NCBI RefSeq assembly: GCF_019930045.1
Contig: NZ_JAHZQQ010000022.1
Coordinates: 1-34,017, forward strand
Reading direction: 5' to 3'
From: Streptococcus australis
GTDB taxonomy: Bacteria; Bacillota; Bacilli; Lactobacillales; Streptococcaceae
DNA length: 34,017 nucleotides
Under the pieces are notes generated by a model. That model saw only the letters and a list, made by a program, of their open reading frames with translations, searched no databases and was not told the DNA's origin. Below are positions 1 through 8,847 of the stretch, piece after piece; positions within the stretch are counted from its first letter, which is position 1; each line of letters opens with the position of its first letter. The position numbers and the translations under genes are program-made.

Positions 1-10
1 TTTCTAGTAA

Positions 11-220
11 ATGTGTTGCAACTCTACTATACAGGATTTATTCCTTTTTGTGTTTACACAACTTATTGTACACTACCTCGTCTATTTAATCTTTTCAAAG
101 GATGATAGTCTCTATTACCATTTCCCTTGGGAATTATTTGCTGGGATTGGCATCATGAGCTGGGCGGTCCAAGAAGGATTGAAAATGGTCAAGGCTGTTA
201 AAAAGGAGATGGAGCAATGA
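11..220 (+). CDS. small two-helix membrane protein, possibly 2TM-like
   Basis: 69-residue hydrophobic protein that I do not recognise by name. It has one hydrophobic segment at about residues 9-28 and a second at about 40-56, followed by a basic and acidic tail ending KKEMEQ. The pattern (aromatic His-Tyr-x-Val-Tyr first helix, Trp/Gly-rich second helix, charged end) resembles the small 2TM domain found beside some streptococcal regulators; this is inference only. An in-frame TAA immediately precedes the ATG at 11, so the frame does not continue into the left flank. No ribosome binding site is visible in the ten bases available, so a later start or coupling to an upstream gene is possible. 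Its stop overlaps the next start (ATGA, 217-220), so it belongs to the ABC/two-component operon that follows. Confidence 0.6.
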   Translation: MCCNSTIQDLFLFVFTQLIVHYLVYLIFSKDDSLYYHFPWELFAGIGIMSWAVQEGLKMVKAVKKEMEQ

Positions 221-414
221 AAAAGAAACTTGAAATTGGATTGGTAGCTGTTTTGTGTTTGCTCCTTTGGGCAACTGAGATGGTGACGGGCTGGTTTTCT
301 GCCCATTTTCCTAGCTGGTTTTTCCAAACGGTTTGGGGAGTGACCTTGGTCGTCTATGTCATCATTCCAGCTGGCCAGATTTGGTTGAAAGGAGAGTCTC
401 ATGAGTATCATTAG
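217..414 (+). CDS. small two-helix membrane protein
   Basis: 65-residue protein with two hydrophobic segments, about residues 6-22 and 35-56, separated by a short aromatic loop (WFSAHFPSWFF). It ends in a short hydrophilic tail. An AAGGAG-type site lies a few bases upstream of the ATG, and the start overlaps the preceding stop by four bases. Its own 3' end overlaps the ABC ATPase gene by 14 bases. That tight packing argues for translational coupling and a role tied to the exporter or the sensor kinase, perhaps as an accessory membrane subunit. No known family can be named from sequence alone. The length and composition are similar to those of the neighbouring 69-residue protein, so the two may act together. 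Confidence 0.65.
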   Translation: MKKKLEIGLVAVLCLLLWATEMVTGWFSAHFPSWFFQTVWGVTLVVYVIIPAGQIWLKGESHEYH

Positions 415-1318
415 TGTAGAGAACTTGAACAAAAGTATCAAAGGAAAGGTGATCCTAGAAGATCTTTCTTTTACAGTCGAGAGAGGGGACTGCCTGGCCT
501 TGATTGGGCCAAACGGGGCAGGGAAGACAACCTTGATGGATTGCCTCCTAGGAGATAGGAAGGCGACTTCTGGGATCATTGAAATAGAGGGAAAAGCTCC
601 TGGTCATCCTCAGTTAAAGGCTAGTATCTCCTATCTCCCTCAAGAGAATGCCATCGTGCAAAAGCTAACTGTGCAGGAACTGATCAGTTTCTTTCGCTCC
701 ATTTATCCCAACCCTTTAACGGTCAATGCCATCGATGATTTATTGCGTTTTACTCCAGAACAAAAGAAGCAATTAGCCAGTAAGCTATCTGGTGGGCAAA
801 AGCGTCTTTTATCCTTTGTGTTGACCTTGATTGGTCGTCCCAGTCTTCTGTTTCTGGATGAGCCAACGGCTGCCATGGATACGTCCACTCGCCAACGCTT
901 TTGGGAGATCGTCGGGCATTTAAAGGACCAAGGTGTGACTATAGTCTATTCTTCCCATTACATCGAGGAAGTAGAGCATACAGCTGATCGGATTTTGGTC
1001 TTGCACCAGGGCCATTTGCTTCGGGATACGACACCTCTCGCTATGAGAAGCGAAGAGGTAGAAAAACATTTCACTCTGCCACTACGCTACCAAGGTCTAG
1101 TGGCCGAGATGGAAGGGATTGGTCAAGTGACGGTCAAACCCGATGCTCTTCAGGTCGTGACAGGCAATGCCAATCGTTTGTGGACTCGATTGCAGGAAGA
1201 AGGATGTTCGATCCAAGAGATCGAGGTGACCAATAGAAGTTTATTGGATTCTATTTTTGAAAATACAAAGGAAGTAGGTAGAGAAGATGAAACGCATGAA
1301 AGCTCTCGGCGTGGTTGA
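401..1318 (+). CDS. ABC transporter ATP-binding protein (ABC-2 exporter type)
   Basis: 305-residue nucleotide-binding subunit. Walker A (GPNGAGKTT) is at residues 36-44, the LSGGQ signature at 129-133 and Walker B (LLFLDEP) at 149-155, with the H-loop histidine in SSHYIEE. Residues 1-215 are the ABC domain. The remaining 90 residues form the mixed C-terminal extension common in drug and bacteriocin-type ABC-2 exporters. An AGGAGAG site precedes the ATG. The 3' end overlaps the permease gene by 32 bases. With the adjacent permease it should form a 2+2 exporter, and the linked kinase/regulator pair suggests that the exporter is the target or a partner of that signalling system. The substrate cannot be read from the sequence; peptide antibiotics, lipids or a self-made peptide are options. 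Confidence 0.93.
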   Translation: MSIISVENLNKSIKGKVILEDLSFTVERGDCLALIGPNGAGKTTLMDCLLGDRKATSGIIEIEGKAPGHPQLKASISYLPQENAIVQKLTVQELISFFRSIYPNPLTVNAIDDLLRFTPEQKKQLASKLSGGQKRLLSFVLTLIGRPSLLFLDEPTAAMDTSTRQRFWEIVGHLKDQGVTIVYSSHYIEEVEHTADRILVLHQGHLLRDTTPLAMRSEEVEKHFTLPLRYQGLVAEMEGIGQVTVKPDALQVVTGNANRLWTRLQEEGCSIQEIEVTNRSLLDSIFENTKEVGREDETHESSRRG

Positions 1319-2027
1319 GTGGCATTTGACTAGACGCCAAGCCATTTATTACTTGTTATCAATTGGGATGCCCACAGCCTTTTATCTCTTCTTTTCAGGG
1401 ATGTACCAGGACACACCAGGGGCGCCCGCTCACTTTATGAGGGATTATCTCCTTTCTATGACGGCTTTTTCCATGATGTCTACGGCTATCTTTTCTTTTC
1501 CAACAGTTCTTGAAACCGATCGACTCAACAATTGGCAAAAAGTCTTGCGCCATACCCCGGTATCTATGGTAGAATATTATCTAATAAAGGTTGTGGGTCT
1601 CTTTGTCGATTTTCTCCTATCGATTGGGGTCGTCTTTACCGTGGGTCATGTGGTGCGACATGTGAACATGTCTCTACAGGATTGGGTCTTAGCAGCCTTC
1701 CTTCTTATCCTAGGGAGCCTAGCGTTTGTGGCTATCGGTCTGGTCTTGACCCTGCTTCCTTCCAGTCAATTGATGTCTGTTGTGGGCAATCTCCTTTACA
1801 TGGGACTGGCTGTTATGGGTGGCCTATGGATGCCGATTAGTCTCTTTCCAGAATGGATGCAAGCCATCGGCAAATGCCTACCAACCTATCAATTGATGGA
1901 GCTGATCAAGACCTTTTTAAACAAGGGGCAGATCAATGTTCTCGCTAGTGTCTATTTAACCTTGTTTACCCTGGTCTTCTTTACCCTTGTCATTGTTTAT
2001 CGTCGTCATTCTGAGGTTCGTTCATGA
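1287..2027 (+). CDS. ABC-2 type transporter permease
   Basis: 246-residue integral membrane protein with about six hydrophobic segments, for example residues 20-36, 52-72, 101-124, 134-156, 164-185 and 220-240. This is the layout of the ABC-2 permease family. The start at 1287 has AAGGAAG upstream; a second in-frame ATG three codons later (1296) is an alternative. It follows its ATPase with a 32-base overlap and overlaps the kinase gene by four bases (ATGA at 2024-2027). This places ATPase, permease, kinase and regulator in one transcript. It should form the membrane channel of the exporter whose ATPase is encoded just upstream. The substrate is unknown. Confidence 0.9.
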   Translation: MKRMKALGVVEWHLTRRQAIYYLLSIGMPTAFYLFFSGMYQDTPGAPAHFMRDYLLSMTAFSMMSTAIFSFPTVLETDRLNNWQKVLRHTPVSMVEYYLIKVVGLFVDFLLSIGVVFTVGHVVRHVNMSLQDWVLAAFLLILGSLAFVAIGLVLTLLPSSQLMSVVGNLLYMGLAVMGGLWMPISLFPEWMQAIGKCLPTYQLMELIKTFLNKGQINVLASVYLTLFTLVFFTLVIVYRRHSEVRS

Positions 2028-3121
2028 TTGAAAAACTCAAGCGTATCCATTATATGTTTTACGCTAGCCTAGTCTTTATGGGCTTTCCCTTTATCTCTAT
2101 TTTATTAGGGGAGGTCCCCTACTGGCACTTCTTTTTAGCCCTCTTGTTTATTGCTTCCTATCTAGGAGTCTTGATTACTGAAAACAAAAAGCTGACCTGG
2201 ATTTGTTGGCTGTACCTCCTAGCCTATGTAGCAGGAAATACTCTTTTTATTAACGCCAACTATTTTTGGTTTTATTTCTTCATCAGCAACCTATTGGTCT
2301 ATCACTTTGAGATTCGCAATTTTCGCTCTCCCTATCTTTGGACAGTTTTTCTATCGCAATTCCTGCTTTTTGGGGCCATCTTTTTCAAACAGAGTGCGAT
2401 GGAGTATGAATGGGTATTTTTAATCATTATTTTCTTTTTTACCCATGCCATGACCTATGGCATGATCCGGATTCAGATGGTGGAAGAGCTGAAAGCTGAC
2501 CATGCCAAGCAAAACGCTCAAATCAATCTCTTGCTGGCAGAAAACGAGCGCCATCGGATTGGCCGCGATCTGCATGATAGTCTAGGCCACACCTTTGCCA
2601 TGCTCAGTGTCAAGGCAGACCTGGCTGATCAGTTCTTAACAATCGGTCAGGTTGAGAAGGCGCAGGAGCAGGTGCAAGAGATTCAAGCCATCAGTCAAGA
2701 GTCCATGCACCAAGTCCGAGAGATTGTGGAGAACTTGAAGCAGCGAACCCTGGCAAGAGAGCTAGAAACTGTCCAGCAAATGCTAGAAGTGGCGCAAGTC
2801 AAAGTAGAAATTCAGAATGAGCTCGATACAGCCAGCATCTCGCCAATTTTGGAGTCTGCTCTAGCCATGGTGTCTCTGGAATTGGCCACTAATATGATCA
2901 AACATGCCAAAGCAACGCAAGCTCTTCTATCTTATCGCTCCACCGAAACAGGTGTAGAAATGATCGCAGAAGATGATGGGATTGGCTTTGACAAAGTCTC
3001 TGACAAGGACTTGCACTCGATCCGCGAACGGATTGCCTTATTGGGAGGAGAGTTAGAGATCAGTCGTCGTCACAAGCCAACCCGGATAGAAATACGGATC
3101 CCCTATCAAGAAAGGAAATAA
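2024..3121 (+). CDS. sensor histidine kinase (HisKA_3, DesK/LiaS-like)
   Basis: 365-residue membrane kinase. Residues 1-150 contain about five or six hydrophobic segments with only very short external loops, so it probably senses within the membrane or through a partner protein. A dimerisation helix leads into the H-box RDLHDSLGH with the phospho-accepting His at 184, typical of HisKA_3 kinases that pair with NarL/LuxR regulators. The C-terminal HATPase domain shows an N-box ([11 protein letters not shown]) and a G-box (EDDGIGFD). The gene overlaps the permease by four bases, and the regulator gene begins two bases after its end. The ABC-transporter-plus-kinase arrangement resembles pneumococcal TCS11 and the Bacillus DesK class. 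Exact orthology cannot be settled here. Confidence 0.92.
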   Translation: MIEKLKRIHYMFYASLVFMGFPFISILLGEVPYWHFFLALLFIASYLGVLITENKKLTWICWLYLLAYVAGNTLFINANYFWFYFFISNLLVYHFEIRNFRSPYLWTVFLSQFLLFGAIFFKQSAMEYEWVFLIIIFFFTHAMTYGMIRIQMVEELKADHAKQNAQINLLLAENERHRIGRDLHDSLGHTFAMLSVKADLADQFLTIGQVEKAQEQVQEIQAISQESMHQVREIVENLKQRTLARELETVQQMLEVAQVKVEIQNELDTASISPILESALAMVSLELATNMIKHAKATQALLSYRSTETGVEMIAEDDGIGFDKVSDKDLHSIRERIALLGGELEISRRHKPTRIEIRIPYQERK

Positions 3122-3122
3122 G

Positions 3123-3722
3123 ATGCGCTTATTAGTTGCTGAAGACCAAAGTATGTTACGCGATGCCTTCTGTCAGCTCTTGCTTTTGCAAGAGGATGTA
3201 GAAGAAGTCTTGCAGGCTGGAGACGGGCAAGAAGCTATTCGCTTACTCGAAACCCATCCAGTCGATATTGCTATTTTAGATATTGAGATGCCCATCAAAA
3301 CAGGGCTAGAAGTGTTGGAATGGGCCAAAAGTCAACAACCCCAGCTCAAGGTTGTCATCGTTACTACCTTTAAGCGACCGGGTTACTTTGAGCGGGCCCT
3401 GAAGGCTGGAGTCGATGCCTATGTTCTAAAAGAACGCCGCATCACGGACTTGATGGGGACCCTGCATACCGTTTTGGCAGGTCAAAAAGAATATTCTCCT
3501 GAATTAATGGAGGGAATCTTGACCCATCCCAATCCTCTAAGCTCTCAGGAGCAAGCGGTCCTAAAAGAAGTTGCAAAGGGAGCTTCTAATCAAGAAATTG
3601 CTGATCGGTTATTTCTCTCTAACGGGACCATCCGCAATTATATGTCAGCCATTCTGACCAAGTTGGATGCAGAGAACCGGACCGAGGCAGCAAAGATTGC
3701 CCAAGAAAGGGGCTGGCTATAA
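3123..3722 (+). CDS. response regulator, NarL/LuxR family
   Basis: 199-residue regulator. The receiver domain spans residues 1-118, with acidic pocket E7-D8, phospho-acceptor Asp53 in ILDIEMP, a conserved Thr in VTTF and Lys in VLKERR. The C-terminal LuxR-type helix-turn-helix occupies about 138-199 ([15 protein letters not shown]... [18 protein letters not shown]). It is the last gene of the operon and starts two bases after the kinase stop, so it is the cognate partner. The likely targets are this operon's own promoter, which lies outside the window, or other envelope genes. Structured repeat copy 1 begins ten bases after its stop and probably supplies the operon's transcript end. Confidence 0.93.
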   Translation: MRLLVAEDQSMLRDAFCQLLLLQEDVEEVLQAGDGQEAIRLLETHPVDIAILDIEMPIKTGLEVLEWAKSQQPQLKVVIVTTFKRPGYFERALKAGVDAYVLKERRITDLMGTLHTVLAGQKEYSPELMEGILTHPNPLSSQEQAVLKEVAKGASNQEIADRLFLSNGTIRNYMSAILTKLDAENRTEAAKIAQERGWL

Positions 3723-3732
3723 GCAAGCAAAG

Positions 3733-3914
3733 AGAGGCTGGGACAAAAGTCCTAGCCTCTCAATTGTCTTTGGATTGTCGAGCAAGACGCAGTGGTTGAG
3801 TGGGCTCTACTACGCTGATTTCATCAGCTTTTACAGCCCTACTCAACTGTGCGGAGGTGGGACGACGAAATCGAATTCTAACGAATTACCGATTTCTGTC
3901 CCACTCTCTTTTTT
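3733..3914 (+). repeat. 182-nt structured intergenic repeat, copy 1
   Basis: This stretch matches 14635-14816 with four mismatches that I can count (all within 3763-3782) and no gaps, while the flanks are unrelated. It contains three successive stem-loops. Hairpin 1 (3733-3760) is AGAGGCTGGGAC pairing across AAAA. Hairpin 2 (3795-3847) is GTTGAGT-GGGCT pairing with AGCCC-T-ACTCAAC, with an inner GCTGAT/ATCAGC stem at 3814-3828. Hairpin 3 (3857-3904) is GTGGGAC/GTCCCAC plus GAAATCG/CGATTTC. A TCTCTTTTTT run follows. The two ends form imperfect inverted repeats (GAGAGGCTGGGACA versus GAGAGTGGGACA). It acts at least as the 3' end of the two-component operon and may be a MITE-like or RNA element. 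Confidence 0.9.
3857..3914 (+). terminator. terminator formed by hairpin 3 of repeat copy 1
   Basis: GTGGGAC (3857-3863) pairs with GTCCCAC (3898-3904). An inner stem GAAATCG/CGATTTC adds length, and the arm is followed by TCTCTTTTTT. This is a good intrinsic terminator for the operon ending at 3722. Confidence 0.75.
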
Positions 3915-3965
3915 GATTGGATTGTTCTTTTTTCAGGAGAAATCTCATTATTCGGATTTGGATAG

Positions 3966-3980
3966 AAAATTCAGAAAATT
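3966..3980 (+). promoter_or_regulatory. CodY-box-like operator upstream of ilvB
   Basis: The 15-mer AAAATTCAGAAAATT matches the CodY consensus AATTTTCWGAAAATT at 13 of 15 positions and sits 12 bases upstream of the ilvB -35. CodY represses branched-chain amino acid synthesis in streptococci when these amino acids are plentiful, so the site fits its gene. The assignment is from motif and context only. Confidence 0.7.
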
Positions 3981-3992
3981 TGTGATTTTTCC

Positions 3993-4020
3993 TTGAAATA
4001 TTTTCCAAAAATGGTATGAT
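3993..4020 (+). promoter_or_regulatory. ilvB promoter
   Basis: TTGAAA (3993-3998), a 16-base spacer, then TATGAT (4015-4020) preceded by TG one base upstream (extended -10). The predicted start near 4027 leaves a leader of about 38 bases, too short for a T-box or attenuator, so control is probably at initiation through the CodY-like site. Confidence 0.75.
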
Positions 4021-4064
4021 AGTAGCATGCTCATTTGATAATCAAAGAAACAGAAAGGAGAGAC

Positions 4065-5765
4065 ATGGAGAAAATTACCTTAGAAACTGCAAAGACAGGT
4101 TCAGAGCTTGTGCTAGAAACGCTTCGGGATCTCGGGATTGATACCATTTTTGGGTACCCGGGTGGAGCCGTTTTGCCCCTTTACGATGCTATTTATAGTT
4201 TTAAAGGGATCAAACACATTCTTGGCCGACATGAACAAGGGTGCTTGCATGAAGCTGAAGGCTACGCCAAATCAACTGGAAAGTTGGGTGTCGCAGTCGT
4301 CACTAGTGGACCTGGGGCAACCAATGCTATTACAGGTATTGCTGATGCCATGAGTGATAGTGTCCCTCTTCTTGTGTTTACTGGTCAGGTCAACCGTTCC
4401 GGTATCGGGAAGGATGCCTTCCAAGAGGCAGATATTGTTGGGATTACCATGCCAATCACCAAGTACAATTACCAAGTACGAGAGACAGCAGATATTCCAC
4501 GGATTATTACTGAAGCGGTCCATATTGCGACAACTGGTCGTCCAGGTCCTGTCGTCATTGACCTTCCAAAAGATGTCTCTGCCTTAGAAACAGATTATAT
4601 ATTCAACCCAGCAATCAACATTCCAAGTTACCAACCGACCATTGAGCCAAATGAATTGCAGATTAAGAAAATCTTGAAACAATTGGGCAAGGCTAAGAAA
4701 CCAGTCCTTTTGGCTGGGGGTGGCGTTAGCTATGCGGAAGCGGCAGAAGAATTGGTAGCCTTAGCAGAACGCTACCAGATCCCTGTAGTGACTAGCCTTT
4801 TAGGTCAGGGAACGATTGCGACAAACCATCCTCTCTTCCTTGGAATGGGTGGGATGCACGGTTCCTTTGCGGCCAACATTGCCATGACCGAAGCGGATTT
4901 CATGATCAGTATTGGCTGTCGTTTCGATGACCGTCTGACAGGAAATCCAAAGACCTTTGCGAAGAATGCCAAAGTCGCTCATATTGATATTGACCCAGCA
5001 GAGATTGGTAAAATCATTGCAGTCGATATTCCCGTCGTTGGTGATGCGAAGAAAGCTTTACAACAGTTGTTGACAGAGCCAGTCGTTCACAACAATACGG
5101 AGAAATGGATCGAAAAGGTCACAAAAGATAAGAACCGGGTTCGTTCTTACGATAAGAAAGAACGCGTGGTCCAACCCCAAGCAGTTATTGAACGCGTGGG
5201 TGAGTTGACCAAGGGGGATGCCATCGTCGTGACAGACGTTGGCCAACACCAAATGTGGGCAGCTCAGTACTACCCATATCAAAACGAACGGCAATTAGTG
5301 ACTTCTGGTGGTCTAGGGACTATGGGATTCGGTGTACCAGCTGCCATTGGTGCTAAGATTGCCAATCCAGACAAAGAAGTCGTGCTCTTTGTCGGAGATG
5401 GTGGCTTCCAGATGACCAACCAAGAATTGGCAATCTTGAATGTTTACAAGATTCCGATCAAGGTCATCATGCTCAATAACCATTCACTTGGGATGGTTCG
5501 GCAGTGGCAAGAAGCCTTCTATGATGGACGAACATCAGAGTCCGTCTTTGAAACCTTGCCAGACTTCCAATTGATGGCGCAAGCCTATGGGATTAAGAAC
5601 TACAAATTTGACAATCCCGAAACCCTTGAGAAGGATTTGGAAGTCATTACCGAAGATGTACCAATGTTCATCGAGATTGACATTTCTCGGAAAGAACACG
5701 TTCTACCAATGGTACCAGCTGGTAAGAGCAATCATGAGATGTTGGGGGTGAAGTTTAATGCGTAG
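4065..5765 (+). CDS. ilvB: acetolactate synthase large subunit
   Basis: 566-residue thiamine-diphosphate enzyme that condenses pyruvate to acetolactate, or with 2-ketobutyrate to acetohydroxybutyrate. This is the first shared step of valine/leucine and isoleucine synthesis. The catalytic Glu is at residue 57 in GRHEQG. The ThDP/Mg motif runs from GDGGFQ to NNHSLGM near residues 441-472. The start is set at ATG 4065 because AAAGGAG lies at 4054-4060 and the product then begins MEKITLE as in other streptococcal IlvB. The in-frame TTG at 4035 would begin only about eight bases after the predicted transcription start and has no ribosome binding site. The gene overlaps ilvN by eight bases. Confidence 0.97.
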   Translation: MEKITLETAKTGSELVLETLRDLGIDTIFGYPGGAVLPLYDAIYSFKGIKHILGRHEQGCLHEAEGYAKSTGKLGVAVVTSGPGATNAITGIADAMSDSVPLLVFTGQVNRSGIGKDAFQEADIVGITMPITKYNYQVRETADIPRIITEAVHIATTGRPGPVVIDLPKDVSALETDYIFNPAINIPSYQPTIEPNELQIKKILKQLGKAKKPVLLAGGGVSYAEAAEELVALAERYQIPVVTSLLGQGTIATNHPLFLGMGGMHGSFAANIAMTEADFMISIGCRFDDRLTGNPKTFAKNAKVAHIDIDPAEIGKIIAVDIPVVGDAKKALQQLLTEPVVHNNTEKWIEKVTKDKNRVRSYDKKERVVQPQAVIERVGELTKGDAIVVTDVGQHQMWAAQYYPYQNERQLVTSGGLGTMGFGVPAAIGAKIANPDKEVVLFVGDGGFQMTNQELAILNVYKIPIKVIMLNNHSLGMVRQWQEAFYDGRTSESVFETLPDFQLMAQAYGIKNYKFDNPETLEKDLEVITEDVPMFIEIDISRKEHVLPMVPAGKSNHEMLGVKFNA

Positions 5766-6234
5766 AATGTTAACAGCCAAACTTCAAAACCGGTCTGGGG
5801 TTCTCAACCGCTTTACCGGTGTCTTGTCTAGACGACAAGTCAACATTGAGAGCATCTCAGTGGGAGCAACAGAAAATCCGAATGTATCGCGGATTACCAT
5901 CATCATTGATGTTGCATCTCATGATGAAGTCGAACAAATCATCAAGCAACTCAATCGCCAGGTCGATGTGATTCGCGTCCGAGACATTACAGATAAACCT
6001 CACCTCGAGCGTGAAGTGATTCTGATCAAGGTCTCTGCACCAGCAGAGAAACGGGCAGAATTGCTGGCTATTATCCAGCCCTTCCGCGCGACTGTGGTAG
6101 ACGTGGCTCCAAGTTCCATCACCGTGCAGATGACAGGAAATGCAGAGAAGAACGAAGCTCTCTTGCGTGTCATTCGTCCTTATGGGATTAAAAATGTCGC
6201 ACGGACGGGTGCAACTGGCTTTACCCGCGATTAA
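5758..6234 (+). CDS. ilvN: acetolactate synthase small (regulatory) subunit
   Basis: 158-residue regulatory partner of IlvB. An N-terminal ACT domain (about residues 1-75: LTAKLQNRSGVLNRFTGVLS, then the INIESISVG-like stretch) binds valine for feedback inhibition. The C-terminal half (about 80-158) is the usual ALS_ss_C region. It overlaps ilvB by eight bases with a GGGGGTGAAG site just upstream. A second ATG three codons downstream (5767) is an alternative start. The symbol ilvH is also used for this gene. It is followed by ilvC in the standard ilvBNC order. Confidence 0.95.
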   Translation: MRRMLTAKLQNRSGVLNRFTGVLSRRQVNIESISVGATENPNVSRITIIIDVASHDEVEQIIKQLNRQVDVIRVRDITDKPHLEREVILIKVSAPAEKRAELLAIIQPFRATVVDVAPSSITVQMTGNAEKNEALLRVIRPYGIKNVARTGATGFTRD

Positions 6235-6268
6235 AATCCAACCTAAATTTGTTAAAATAGCCTAATAG

Positions 6269-7321
<1,053 letters not shown>

Positions 7322-7333
7322 TGAGGTGATGGT

Positions 7334-7362
7334 GAAGTTGGGAGAAATCCCAACTTCTTTTT
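7334..7362 (+). terminator. terminator after ilvC
   Basis: GAAGTTGGGA (7334-7343), a GAAA loop, TCCCAACTTC (7348-7357) and then five T residues. This perfect 10-bp stem ends the ilvBNC transcript and separates it from ilvA. Confidence 0.9.
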
Positions 7363-7449
7363 CATCAATAGAGAGATGGTTTGGAAGGTATTTTCAACCA
7401 TTTAGCAGAATCTGTATGAAGAGACGTGCCATATCGAACATTTTGGGTG

Positions 7450-7464
7450 ATTTTTCTGAAAATT
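7450..7464 (+). promoter_or_regulatory. CodY-box-like operator upstream of ilvA
   Basis: ATTTTTCTGAAAATT matches the CodY consensus AATTTTCWGAAAATT at 14 of 15 positions and lies 11 bases upstream of the ilvA -35. It is nearly the same geometry as at ilvB, which supports shared control. Confidence 0.75.
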
Positions 7465-7475
7465 TGGAAAACACG

Positions 7476-7504
7476 CTGAAATTTTTGCAGTCTTTTGATA
7501 TAAT
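7476..7504 (+). promoter_or_regulatory. ilvA promoter
   Basis: CTGAAA (7476-7481), a 17-base spacer and a perfect TATAAT (7499-7504) with TGA in front, giving an extended -10. Confidence 0.75.
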
Positions 7505-7535
7505 TAGATGAAATAAGGAGAAGAAGAGGAAGATC

Positions 7536-8786
7536 ATGATAACATCGAAAGATATCATAAAAGCCCACAAGGTCTTAAAGGGTGTGGTTGTTGAGACTCC
7601 CTTAGATTATGATCATTATTTATCTGATAAGTATGGAGCAAAAATCTATTTAAAGAAGGAAAATGCGCAACGGGTTCGTTCCTTTAAGATTCGTGGAGCC
7701 TACTACGCGATTTCTCAGTTACATGCGAAAGAGAGAGAACGAGGAGTGGTCTGTGCCTCAGCGGGCAACCACGCTCAAGGAGTTGCCTACACCTGCCGGG
7801 AGATGAAAATCCCAGCGACCATCTTTATGCCGATTACGACACCTCAGCAAAAGATTAGCCAGGTTCGTTTCTTCGGTGGAGAGTACGTGACCATTAAATT
7901 AGTAGGAGATACTTTTGATGCTTCTTCTAAGGCGGCGCAGGAATATACTGAACTTAAAAACTGTACCTTCATTGATCCATTTGATGATGCCAATGTCCAA
8001 GCGGGTCAAGGAACTGTAGCTTATGAAATTCTAGAGGAAGCTAAAAAAGAATCCATCGACTTCGATGCGGTGTTAGTACCGGTTGGTGGGGGAGGCCTCA
8101 TCGCCGGAGTATCCACCTATATTAAGGAACAAGCGCCGGACATCGAGGTTATTGGGATTGAAGCAGATGGTGCTCGGTCGATGAAGGCAGCCTTTGAAGC
8201 TGGAGGCCCGGTAAAACTCAAACAGATTGATAAGTTTGCGGATGGAATTGCTGTTCAAAAGGTTGGTCAGTTGACTTATGAAGCAACGAAAAAAAATGTT
8301 GAGACCTTGATTGGCGTCAACGAGGGCTTGATCTCTGAGACCTTGATTGATCTATATTCTAAGCAAGGTTTGGTTGCAGAACCAGCTGGAGCTGCCAGTG
8401 TTGCAGCTTTGGAAGTGTTGAGAGAGTATATCAAAGGGAAGACCATTTGTTGTGTGATTTCTGGTGGGAACAATGACATTAACCGGATGCCAGAGATGGA
8501 AGAGCGGGCCTTGATCTATGATGGTATCAAACACTACTTCATCGTCAACTTCCCGCAACGTCCAGGAGCTTTGAGAGAGTTTGTAAATGATATCTTAGGT
8601 CCAAATGACGATATCACGCGGTTTGAGTATATCAAACGGGCAAGTAAAGGGACTGGGCCAGTCTTGATTGGTGTCGCTTTGGCAGATAAGCATGACTATG
8701 CAGGACTGATCAATCGGATTGAACAATTCGACCCTTCTTTCATTAACTTAAATGGAAATGAAACCCTCTATAACATGTTGGTATGA
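7536..8786 (+). CDS. ilvA: threonine dehydratase (threonine ammonia-lyase), biosynthetic
   Basis: 416-residue PLP enzyme that converts threonine to 2-ketobutyrate and ammonia, the committed step to isoleucine. The Schiff-base lysine is Lys51 in RSFKIRGAY. The phosphate-binding glycine loop VGGGGLIAG lies near residues 188-196, and SGGNND near 309-314 is the second PLP loop. The last 80-90 residues (YFIVNFPQRPGALREF onward) form one ACT-like regulatory domain. This is the short form usual in streptococci, rather than the two-domain form of about 510 residues in enterobacteria. It has its own promoter and CodY-like box, and follows ilvC, completing isoleucine synthesis up to the keto acids. Confidence 0.96.
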   Translation: MITSKDIIKAHKVLKGVVVETPLDYDHYLSDKYGAKIYLKKENAQRVRSFKIRGAYYAISQLHAKERERGVVCASAGNHAQGVAYTCREMKIPATIFMPITTPQQKISQVRFFGGEYVTIKLVGDTFDASSKAAQEYTELKNCTFIDPFDDANVQAGQGTVAYEILEEAKKESIDFDAVLVPVGGGGLIAGVSTYIKEQAPDIEVIGIEADGARSMKAAFEAGGPVKLKQIDKFADGIAVQKVGQLTYEATKKNVETLIGVNEGLISETLIDLYSKQGLVAEPAGAASVAALEVLREYIKGKTICCVISGGNNDINRMPEMEERALIYDGIKHYFIVNFPQRPGALREFVNDILGPNDDITRFEYIKRASKGTGPVLIGVALADKHDYAGLINRIEQFDPSFINLNGNETLYNMLV

Positions 8787-8847
8787 TGGATTCTTTAACA
8801 AAGAACCACTTCTAAAAAGTAAATAAAATATAAAGGAGAATCAGGAA

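Noticed and set aside
115..579. 154-codon minus-strand frame
   Set aside because: Antisense shadow of the small membrane proteins and the ABC ATPase, with no start signals or recognisable product.
3667..3996. 109-codon plus-strand frame across repeat copy 1
   Set aside because: It overlaps the regulator's 3' end in another frame, and most of it is the palindromic repeat. The shared peptide in both copies simply reflects the shared DNA. No ribosome binding site; it crosses a terminator.
4035..4064. N-terminal extension of ilvB from a TTG at 4035
   Set aside because: No ribosome binding site, and it lies within about eight bases of the predicted transcription start. ATG 4065 has AAAGGAG and gives the familiar IlvB N-terminus.
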